Below are positions 24,176-30,231 of a stretch of 30,231 nucleotides of DNA, in pieces (positions within the stretch are counted from its first letter, which is position 1; each line of letters begins with the position of its first letter). Source of the stretch: JBDTMC01 sp039934475 (GTDB lineage: Bacteria; Acidobacteriota; Terriglobia; Bryobacterales; Bryobacteraceae); the NCBI GenBank assembly GCA_039934475.1, contig JBDTMC010000029.1, forward strand, positions 1-30,231, in the 5' to 3' direction. The position numbers and the translations under genes were made by a program. Below the pieces are notes generated by a model that had not been told where the DNA came from, did not search any database, and was given only the letters and a program-made list of their open reading frames with translations.

Positions 24176-25810
24176 GTGAAAAGCGAATTGGATCGTGCCC
24201 TTACCGACGCCGTAGTCCGGCGTCTGGCCGAAGCCGGAGCCTATGAACGCGGGCAGGATTACTTTCTGCATGGCCACGTGATCTCGCTAAAGGCCGGGCC
24301 CACCAGCATCGGCGCGACAGTGCGAGGCGACCGCGTCTATGAGGTCACGCTGCAAGCCGACGAAGGCATGCTTGACTACAGTTGCGCCTGCGGTCCGCAT
24401 TTCTGCAAGCACTGCGTGGCGGTGGCGCTGGCGTGCCTGAATGCCACGAAGCCGAAGCGCAAGAGCCGCAAGATGACATTCGCCGATGCGGCCGAGTTGC
24501 TGAAGGAAGTGGAGCAGGCGGATCTTGTGGCGGTGATGCTGGAGTGGGCGAACGAGGACAAAGAAGTGCGCAAGCGGCTGATGCTGTATGCCGCGCGGCG
24601 GTCCGGTCCGGAAGCCGGGGCGGCCGCCGCGTTGCAAGGGTTTCGGGATGCCGTTCGCACGCGAGGGTTCCTCAGCTATGTGAAGGCGCGCAAATGGGCC
24701 CGCGGGGTGAACGAGGCGATCGACAACATCGAACGGCATCTGACCGACGGCCATCCGGCAGCGGTGGTGCAATTGTGCGAGACGGCAATCGAGCTTTTGA
24801 GGAAGGTGGAGTCCATCGACGATTCGGATGGTCATCTGACTTACCTCGGCGAGCGGCTGGAGTCCCTTCATCTCCGCGCCTGCGAGGAGGCTCCACCCGA
24901 TGGGATGGCGCTGGCGAAATGGCTGCTGGCGGTCTACCACAGTGCAGTGGAGAAGTACGCCGGGCTGTTGGGGCGCGAGGGAATGGCCGAATACAAGAGG
25001 CTGGCGGAGTTGGAGGGGGCAAAGGTTGCTGCGAACTCGGAGCCGTATGAGTATTTGGAGATCACCGGCGTCATGCGACGGCTGGCTGTGATTTCGGGCG
25101 ACGTGGAACTAGCAGTGGCGATGATGAGCCGAGACCTAAGCCATGCCTATGACTACCTGAATATCGCCAAGCTGTACCGGGAGAACGGGCGGCGCGAGGA
25201 GGCCTTGCAATGGGCGGAAAAAGGACTGGCCGCTTTTCCTCAAAAGACAGACATGCGGCTGTGGAACTTTCTGGCCGACGAATATCACCACGCCGGCCGG
25301 CACGCGGACGCGATGGTGCTGATGTGGTCGGTGTTCGAGGGTGTGCCCAACCATGAGGCTTACACGGCGCTGCGGGAACATGCGGTGAAAGCGGGTTGCT
25401 GGGCAGAGGAGCGGGAGAGAGCGCTGGCTATGCTGAAGGCCAAGACTACCGATGACAGATCGTTGCTGGTGCGCATCTACCTGCAAGAACGTGATGTCGA
25501 AGCAGCATGGAACATCGCCCAAGAGGGCTGCCAGGAGAACGCGTGGTTGGCGCTTGCGGAGGCACGGGAGAAAGACCATCCCGAGGATGCTCTGGGGATC
25601 TATTGGAGGGTTGCCGACAGCGACCTCCGCCAAGTGAGCGGCGGGAGCTACAAGGAGCCAGTGGAGATGCTGGTGAAGGCAGCGCGCGCGGCGGAGAGCG
25701 CCGGCCAGGTGGCGCCATTTCAGACCTACCTCACGTCGCTTCGCGCGAAGTACAAACACAGGCCGAACTTCATCGCCCTGCTGGACCAGACCTTCCCCAC
25801 AAATTCCTGA
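24176..25810 (+). CDS. SWIM zinc-finger protein with helical repeat region
   Basis: A cytoplasmic protein of 544 residues from GTG 24176. A SWIM zinc finger (YSCACGPHFCKHC) supplies C70, C72, C77 and H79 in this numbering, the CxC-x(n)-CxH pattern. Just before it is the typical LAEAGAYERGQDYFLHGHV segment. The rest is alpha-helical, and from about residue 300 on looks like tetratricopeptide-type repeats (YDYLNIAKLYRENGRREEALQWAEKGL). SWIM domains bind DNA or protein; in bacteria they often accompany SWI2/SNF2 helicases, but none is here. The start is uncertain: GTG 24104 would overlap the divergent E1 alpha gene, TTG 24188 is also possible, and no ATG precedes the finger. Confidence 0.85.
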   Translation: MKSELDRALTDAVVRRLAEAGAYERGQDYFLHGHVISLKAGPTSIGATVRGDRVYEVTLQADEGMLDYSCACGPHFCKHCVAVALACLNATKPKRKSRKMTFADAAELLKEVEQADLVAVMLEWANEDKEVRKRLMLYAARRSGPEAGAAAALQGFRDAVRTRGFLSYVKARKWARGVNEAIDNIERHLTDGHPAAVVQLCETAIELLRKVESIDDSDGHLTYLGERLESLHLRACEEAPPDGMALAKWLLAVYHSAVEKYAGLLGREGMAEYKRLAELEGAKVAANSEPYEYLEITGVMRRLAVISGDVELAVAMMSRDLSHAYDYLNIAKLYRENGRREEALQWAEKGLAAFPQKTDMRLWNFLADEYHHAGRHADAMVLMWSVFEGVPNHEAYTALREHAVKAGCWAEERERALAMLKAKTTDDRSLLVRIYLQERDVEAAWNIAQEGCQENAWLALAEAREKDHPEDALGIYWRVADSDLRQVSGGSYKEPVEMLVKAARAAESAGQVAPFQTYLTSLRAKYKHRPNFIALLDQTFPTNS

Positions 25811-25880
25811 AACGGTTCTGCTCGAGTCCTCACTAGTGAATGGCCGGATGCGAGTCCGGAAATAAAACTAGAAAGACTAC

Positions 25881-25911
25881 GGAGGGGTCCGCCCACGCTG
25901 GCGGACCAATG
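25881..25911 (+). promoter_or_regulatory. Shine-Dalgarno sequence, perfect hairpin, then start codon
   Basis: GGAGG (25881-25885) is a strong ribosome site but lies 23 bases from the ATG at 25909. The space between is filled by a perfect 8-bp stem, GGTCCGCC (25886-25893) and GGCGGACC (25900-25907), with a 6-base loop. When folded, the stem would bring the Shine-Dalgarno sequence next to the start codon. An analogous layout is known from phage T4 genes 25 and 38. Translation would then depend on the fold. Confidence 0.6.
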
Positions 25912-28143
25912 AGCATGGCCGATACAAAACCTACCGATACCACTACGATTGTCGCCCCGCCGGCGCATCGAACCAACTTCAAAGAATACATGCTCTCCAA
26001 TCCCAACTACTTCGGCACACTGCCGAAGTTTGGCGGAGAGCCGGTCCTTAAGCAAAGCGGCGACACCTTCTTCGAGCAACTGACGTGCCTGGGATTGAAT
26101 CCGGCGCAGAACCGCCTTGAAGCTGTGTTTCAGATCAAGCAGCACAACGGCTATAGCGGTGGCGCTTGCGGCGACGGAAGCGTCGAGTATGTGCGCTTCT
26201 TCGTGCAGCATCCCGATGGCTGGCACGACGTTGGGCTGGCTACTGTGACCGTTTTCGACCTGGCGAGCAGCCCACTTCCGTTGAGCTATGCGGTCTCCGT
26301 GGAACTCAAGGAGCCGCACCGGTTCTGCAGCACTGAAAACATTCTCAATGTGCGGGCGATCCTTTCCTGGAACGCCGAACCGACTGCGGGCGACCCGAAT
26401 TATTCGCCCGTGTGGGGCAACCGTCTGGACGCGCGAGTGCAGGTGGCGCCGCTCGTTCTGACCAAGGTTTCCATCGGCGACCTGGTGAAGGCGGAACTGG
26501 TGAAGTTCGATCCTACGATCTATGAATCGCTGGATTTGACGACCACGTTCGCTACGAAGGAGATTGCTCCGCTGAGCGCCGCGCAACTGCAAGCGACCTA
26601 CGGCGACAAGGTTCCCGGACACCGCTTCGCCTTCAAGGAAGCGAAACTGGCGCTGGCGCAACCGCTGCCTGACTTCACCAAGATCGCCGTCAAGACCTCG
26701 ATCAATATCGGCGACATCCTGGTGGCAATCGGCAACCAGTCAGGCGACACGCGCTTCGAGGAGATGATGTGCGCCGGCTACAACCCGACGACACGCGAGT
26801 TGGAAGCAGTGATTCAGATCAAGGAGAACGCCGGCTATTCGGGTGGTCTCTGTACGCCGGGCAGCACGGAGTATGTGAGCTTCTTCGGCTTCTGGGGCGG
26901 TGTCTGGCACACGCTGGGAACATCGACCGTTCAGGTGCACGACCTGGCAGCGGTGAGCCCGGGCAAACCGCTGATGTACGCCGTGCGGCGCATCTCCGGA
27001 TTGACTGAGATGCCTTGCGAGAGCCTGACGGGCGTGCCTCTGCGGGCGATCCTCTCCTGGAACGACGAGCCAACGGGACCCGGTTACTCACCGACGTGGG
27101 GCAACGTGATCAATACTCACGTACAGCCGCAGATTGGTTCGGTACCTCCGGGCAACCACATCCGGTTCATGGCCATCGGCGGCGTTCATACGCCCGGGAT
27201 CAGCAACGTAAGCGGCCTGGCGAATCCGACCGGCATCACTGGCGATTGCGTAGGCAACAACAGCCCGTTTGGCGGCGAACTGCTAATCATTGGCGACTTC
27301 ACGCCGAAGATCGACGTCTTCGACAGCTTCAGCGGCAACGTCATCGGCGGGACACACCCGCTGATCTACCAAGCCTGGGTGACACGGACAGACGTGCCGA
27401 GCACGCCCTTCCAACTGACCAACCCGTATACGGTGCGGTTGTATCCGGCGACCGGTCCGGACCACAACTTCTTGTCGCAGGTGAAGCCTGCTCCGGGGAC
27501 GGTGATCGGCGGTATCGCCGGCACTGACTACTTCCAGTACATGGAAGGCTCAGTGCAGGTGGTGGACCCGCGGACACTGGCGGTATTCGAAGCGGGTGGA
27601 ATGCCGGAAGGCAACTACCTGGTGGAGATCCGCGGCTGGGCGTACAACGGCGCTAACTATGTGCCGATGGTCACGCAGAGCCAGTTGATCCGGGTGTTTA
27701 ATGGCTATCCTCACACGGAACTCGGAACCACCGTACTCCGGCCGCAAGTCGCTTTGACGATGACCTCGATTGTGGACTGCGGCGATGCCGTAGTGGGCGA
27801 TGTGGTGAAGGGTACGTTCAGCGTCACCGATCACTACTTCGGTTCTGCCTCCATCGGATTGGTGCCGATCACGATCAGCGGCAACCCGGTGGTGGAGAAC
27901 CCCGTTGAAGTGTTCGCCGACGCGGCGATGACGATTCCCCTGACGATGTCGTACAACGGCTTCAACACGGGCGGAGTCAGCGGGTACTTCCGGCTGAGCA
28001 CGGCCGGGATGGTGGCATGCGGGTACACGATCGAGCTGTATTCGGAAGACCGGGCTCTGGTGGACAGCCACTGCTACCACCACTGGAACCAGATCGGCGT
28101 AGGCTTCTGCCTGCGCGCTCCGATTCTGACCGTCAACAAGTAA
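25909..28143 (+). CDS. Protein with tandem three-cysteine domains, unknown function
   Basis: 744 residues from ATG 25909 (ATG 25915 also possible; ATG 25840 lacks a ribosome site). There is no signal peptide and no membrane helix. Two homologous domains lie at about 50-179 and 278-406. Each has SGDT.F(E), a Cys, LEAV.QIK, GYSGG.C, EYV.FF, W, AV, a third Cys, RAILSWN.EPT and YSP.WGN in register. The three cysteines are 60/87/140 and 288/315/370. The C-terminal about 330 residues form at least two more beta-rich modules (LLIIGDFTPKIDVFDSF; VVDPRTLAVFEAGGMPEGNY) and end with Cys/His-rich sequence (SHCYHHWNQ). The fold looks all-beta, as in adhesive or binding proteins. I do not recognise a named family. 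A strong terminator follows, then a small gene that may be its partner. Confidence 0.85.
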   Translation: MSMADTKPTDTTTIVAPPAHRTNFKEYMLSNPNYFGTLPKFGGEPVLKQSGDTFFEQLTCLGLNPAQNRLEAVFQIKQHNGYSGGACGDGSVEYVRFFVQHPDGWHDVGLATVTVFDLASSPLPLSYAVSVELKEPHRFCSTENILNVRAILSWNAEPTAGDPNYSPVWGNRLDARVQVAPLVLTKVSIGDLVKAELVKFDPTIYESLDLTTTFATKEIAPLSAAQLQATYGDKVPGHRFAFKEAKLALAQPLPDFTKIAVKTSINIGDILVAIGNQSGDTRFEEMMCAGYNPTTRELEAVIQIKENAGYSGGLCTPGSTEYVSFFGFWGGVWHTLGTSTVQVHDLAAVSPGKPLMYAVRRISGLTEMPCESLTGVPLRAILSWNDEPTGPGYSPTWGNVINTHVQPQIGSVPPGNHIRFMAIGGVHTPGISNVSGLANPTGITGDCVGNNSPFGGELLIIGDFTPKIDVFDSFSGNVIGGTHPLIYQAWVTRTDVPSTPFQLTNPYTVRLYPATGPDHNFLSQVKPAPGTVIGGIAGTDYFQYMEGSVQVVDPRTLAVFEAGGMPEGNYLVEIRGWAYNGANYVPMVTQSQLIRVFNGYPHTELGTTVLRPQVALTMTSIVDCGDAVVGDVVKGTFSVTDHYFGSASIGLVPITISGNPVVENPVEVFADAAMTIPLTMSYNGFNTGGVSGYFRLSTAGMVACGYTIELYSEDRALVDSHCYHHWNQIGVGFCLRAPILTVNK
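26056..26445 (+). repeat. Copy 1 of the internally duplicated domain
   Basis: Encodes residues about 50-179 of the 744-residue protein. It aligns with copy 2 with the same order of motifs (SGDT, LTC, LEAVFQIK, GYSGG, EYVRFF, RAILSWN, WGN) and the same spacing, differing mainly near the third cysteine. The duplication is visible at protein level only; the DNA has diverged, so it is old. Confidence 0.85.
26740..27126 (+). repeat. Copy 2 of the internally duplicated domain
   Basis: Encodes residues about 278-406 of the same protein, matching copy 1 with an offset of 228 residues. Here the motifs read SGDT, MMC, LEAVIQIK, GYSGG, EYVSFF, RAILSWN and WGN. Confidence 0.85.
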
Positions 28144-28150
28144 GCACTCC

Positions 28151-28195
28151 GCGCGCCCTGTTGGACTTACCGGTCCGGCAGGGCGCGCATTTTTT
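28151..28195 (+). terminator. Strong intrinsic terminator between the large and small gene
   Basis: A perfect 10-bp GC-rich stem, GCGCGCCCTG (28151-28160) with CAGGGCGCGC (28179-28188), has a second small stem GGAC/GTCC in its loop. It is followed by A and a run of six T. It sits 8 bp after the stop of the 744-residue protein gene. The next gene's ribosome site starts right after the T-run, so no promoter fits in between and the terminator may act as a read-through valve. Confidence 0.85.
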
Positions 28196-28212
28196 ATGAG
28201 GAGGATAAGACG

Positions 28213-28467
28213 ATGGGATGTTGTGGACAGAGACGCGCCGCAGTGGCGCTACGAACGCCGGGGCCTACGGGCCCTTTGACGCCAGGGGTTCCCGCCTGGT
28301 TTGAATATATCGGCCACACCGGGTTGACGGTAACGGGTCCGGCGACGGGCAGGACTTACCGCTTCGAATCACCGGGGGCAACCGTGGAAGTGCATCCGCG
28401 GGACCGCGCCGCTGTGTACGCGATCCCAGTGCTGCGCCAAGTGGAAGCGCCTAAGCCGACGCTGTGA
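28213..28467 (+). CDS. Small MGCCGQ protein, unknown function
   Basis: 84 residues, starting MGCCGQRRAAVALR with two adjacent cysteines, then a Pro/Gly linker. A compact C-terminal unit follows of the pattern FEYIGHTGLTVTGPATGRTY, then RFESPGATVEVHPRD and a short tail. The T-x-LTV-x-GP-x-TG-x-x-Y-RF core looks like a small beta fold; I recall similar short hypothetical proteins near phage-like or surface-protein genes, but cannot name a family. The start is secure: GAGGAGGA lies nine bases upstream of the ATG. There is no signal peptide. It depends on read-through of the terminator from the 744-residue gene, and its last 17 bases overlap the eda-like gene on the other strand. Confidence 0.72.
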   Translation: MGCCGQRRAAVALRTPGPTGPLTPGVPAWFEYIGHTGLTVTGPATGRTYRFESPGATVEVHPRDRAAVYAIPVLRQVEAPKPTL

Positions 28468-29116
28468 TCTCGGCGCGTGCTTTGGCGATGACGGCGAGAT
28501 ACTGGCGGGCGCGCTCCTCGATCTGATCGTAGCGGCCTTCCTTGATGAGCTTGGCGTCGACGAGTTCGCCGCCTATGGCGACGGCACAAGCGCCGGCCTT
28601 GAGGAAGTCACCCGCTGTCTCGAGATTGACGCCTCCGGTGGGGCACATCTCGATTTGCGGGAAGGGGCCTTTGAGCGCCTTAATGTACTTGGCTCCGCCC
28701 ATGTTGCCGCAGGGGAAGACTTTGACGATATCGGCTCCAGCTTCCCAGGCGGTAAGCACTTCAGTGGGCGTGAGCGCGCCGGGCATGATGGCCTTGGAGT
28801 AACGGCGGGCCATCTCGATGGTTTTGACGTTGAGGCTGGGGGTGACGAAGAACTCCGCACCGGCGAGCATGCAGGCGCGTGCGGTCTCCGGGTCGAGCAC
28901 CGTGCCGGCTCCAAGGACGATTTTGTCGCCGAACTTATCCGCTACTTTCTCGAGGGCGCGTATGGCGCCGGGGACGGTCATGGTGATCTCAGCGGCGCGG
29001 ATGCCGCCCCTGTATATGGCTTCAATGGCGAGGATAGCCGATTCGGCGCTATTGGTCCGCACGACCGGGACGATGCCGATGTCCAGGATAGAGGACAGGA
29101 TTGTCTGCTTCTTCAT
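28451..29116 (-). CDS. eda: KDPG/KHG aldolase family protein
   Basis: A class I aldolase of 221 residues, family of 2-dehydro-3-deoxyphosphogluconate/4-hydroxy-2-oxoglutarate aldolases (Entner-Doudoroff and uronate pathways). Seen: catalytic E43 (AAEITM), GAGTVLDPETA, FFVTPSLN, PGALTPTEVLTAWEAGADIV, the Schiff-base lysine K132 (VKVFPC), and the phosphate loop CPTGGVN with IGGELVD. The arginine that follows EVTL in E. coli Eda (R49) is replaced by Thr47 here (EITMTV), so the exact substrate is uncertain. ATG at 29116 is preferred to a TTG two codons upstream. It lies 13 bp behind the NHL-repeat gene, with a weak ribosome site. Confidence 0.9.
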   Translation of the reverse strand: MKKQTILSSILDIGIVPVVRTNSAESAILAIEAIYRGGIRAAEITMTVPGAIRALEKVADKFGDKIVLGAGTVLDPETARACMLAGAEFFVTPSLNVKTIEMARRYSKAIMPGALTPTEVLTAWEAGADIVKVFPCGNMGGAKYIKALKGPFPQIEMCPTGGVNLETAGDFLKAGACAVAIGGELVDAKLIKEGRYDQIEERARQYLAVIAKARAEITASA

Positions 29117-29129
29117 AGTCAATTCGATC

Positions 29130-30231
29130 TTACTGGATCCAGAGCTTGGTGGTGTTGCTGGCTACTGTGTTAGAGGTGACGATGACGTTGGTGAGGCCGG
29201 AGGGCAGGCCGGACGGCACCTGGAAGTTGATCTGGTAGAGCCCGATGAAATAGGGCGCCAGGCCATAGAACGTGGAGTCGGCGTGGACCCCGCCGACGGT
29301 GACTGACGGGACGACATCAGCCCAGGAGAGAGGGCTGGCGGGAGCGGTGGCTCCGGTTGCGGGTGGGTTACTCACCTTACCCAAGCCGGTTACGAACATG
29401 GCGATGTACTCGCCGGCGACGCTTGCGTTGGCCTGCGTGACGAGCTTGAAACCGGCGTTGTGGACGCACGCACAGGTGCTGTCGATGAAGGTATTGAAGA
29501 CACCGGGTTGGACAGCAAGAAGCCCGATGGTTTGCGTGCCGCTAATGCCGGCTGGAGTCTTGACGACGATATCGACGCTGCGCTTGCCGGCCGTCTCATA
29601 GGGCATCTGGAAGCTGAGCTGTTCGGTAGCGAGTTTGACCACCGAGTAGATGGGCGCCGGCGTGCCATCGACGAGGACGGAGGTGCCATGGAGTGAAGTG
29701 GGCCACGGTGATTGGTCCGTGACGACGATACCAGTGACACCGTAACTGAGATTGGTTCCGAAGATGGTGGTTAAGCCGCCGGGCGTGGCTCCGGAGACGA
29801 AGCTGGCGGCGTTGGTTACAGAGAGCCCGGTGAACACGGGGACGATAGCGGCGGCGACTGCCGTTACTTTACGGATCTTGTGGTTCATACTGTCGGCAAT
29901 ATAGAGATTGCCGGCAGGATCCAATGCAACGCCGAACTGTCCATTGAGGGAGGCTGCGGTGGCAGGACCGAGATCACCACCCGAGCCTAGCAGTCCGTTG
30001 CCGGCGACGGTGGAGATGACGTTGCTGGAAGCCGTGACCTTGCGGACACGGAAGTTCTGATCGTCGGAGAAGAAGAGGTTACCGGAGGTGTCCACAACCA
30101 AGCCGCCCGGATAGTTGAGGCTGGCGAGAGTGGGCGCGCCGCCATCACCGCTGAAACCCTGCTGACCACCGGCGACAGTGGTGATGATGTTGCTGGTGTC
30201 CACCTTGCGGATACGGTGGTTGAACTGGTCT
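29130..30231 (-). CDS. NHL-repeat protein with Solibacter-type C-terminal domain, 5' end outside window
   Basis: The frame is open to the window edge; the GTG at 30203 is an internal codon within a propeller blade (FNHRIRK then V). Visible are at least two NHL blades (ITTVAGGQQGFSGDGG, GLVVDTSGNLFFSDDQNFRVRKV, GVALDPAGNLYIADSMNHKIRKV). After them comes a domain of about 230 residues starting with SVTNAASFVSGATPGGLTTI and ending with YQINFQVPSGLPSG and VASNTTKLWIQ. This matches the C-terminal domain abundant in Candidatus Solibacter (TIGR03437-like). Such proteins are usually exported. It is probably a surface or secreted binding protein; the ligand is unknown. It is the main taxonomic clue of the window. 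Confidence 0.88.
   Translation of the reverse strand, partial: DQFNHRIRKVDTSNIITTVAGGQQGFSGDGGAPTLASLNYPGGLVVDTSGNLFFSDDQNFRVRKVTASSNVISTVAGNGLLGSGGDLGPATAASLNGQFGVALDPAGNLYIADSMNHKIRKVTAVAAAIVPVFTGLSVTNAASFVSGATPGGLTTIFGTNLSYGVTGIVVTDQSPWPTSLHGTSVLVDGTPAPIYSVVKLATEQLSFQMPYETAGKRSVDIVVKTPAGISGTQTIGLLAVQPGVFNTFIDSTCACVHNAGFKLVTQANASVAGEYIAMFVTGLGKVSNPPATGATAPASPLSWADVVPSVTVGGVHADSTFYGLAPYFIGLYQINFQVPSGLPSGLTNVIVTSNTVASNTTKLWIQ

Noticed and set aside
25840..25908. An ATG at 25840 as the start of the 744-residue protein gene.
   Set aside because: It has no Shine-Dalgarno sequence. It would place GGAGG and the hairpin inside the coding region and adds residues without resemblance to the rest.

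Overview
The window is a stretch of bacterial chromosome, moderately GC-rich, most likely from the Acidobacteriota, order Bryobacterales (the Solibacter/Bryobacter relatives). The strongest clue is the incomplete gene at the right edge. It joins NHL beta-propeller repeats to the C-terminal domain first catalogued in Candidatus Solibacter (TIGR03437-like). The organism call is an inference from gene content; there is no rRNA or tRNA gene here to test it.

Left part (1-13,943): the 3' end of a sigma-54 activator gene meets, tail to tail, a tightly packed 12-gene operon on the minus strand for respiratory complex I. The order is nuoA-C-D-E-F-G-H-J-K-L-M-N, with gaps of 2-25 bp or small overlaps. 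nuoB and nuoI, which are normally essential, are absent from their usual places and from the whole window. A good sigma-70 type promoter sits just upstream of nuoA.

Middle part (13,944-19,422): a ThiS-like sulfur carrier, a MerR-type regulator with its own promoter, a secreted propeller-like protein of unknown role (minus strand), then a C-terminal processing protease gene whose stop codon overlaps the TTG start of guaA. GuaA is the long GMP synthase type otherwise familiar from eukaryotes.

Patch 19,423-20,990: a gene-poor, AT-richer stretch with hairpins, the 3' remnant of a decayed gene on the minus strand, and two overlapping genes for small exported proteins of unknown function. The second looks eroded.

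Right part (20,991-30,231): a minus-strand group encodes a 2-oxoacid dehydrogenase E1 (alpha then beta) followed by a TonB-like protein. It is divergent from a SWIM zinc-finger protein. Next come a 744-residue protein with a tandem duplicated three-cysteine domain and a small MGCCGQ protein, separated by a strong intrinsic terminator. The large gene has a perfect hairpin between its Shine-Dalgarno sequence and start codon. The small gene overlaps tail to tail with a KDPG/KHG aldolase gene, which lies just behind the partial NHL surface-type protein.

The best candidates for something undescribed are the 25,881-28,467 two-gene cassette with its RNA structures, and the complex I operon lacking nuoB and nuoI. 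No phage, insertion sequence, CRISPR array or classical defence system was seen.
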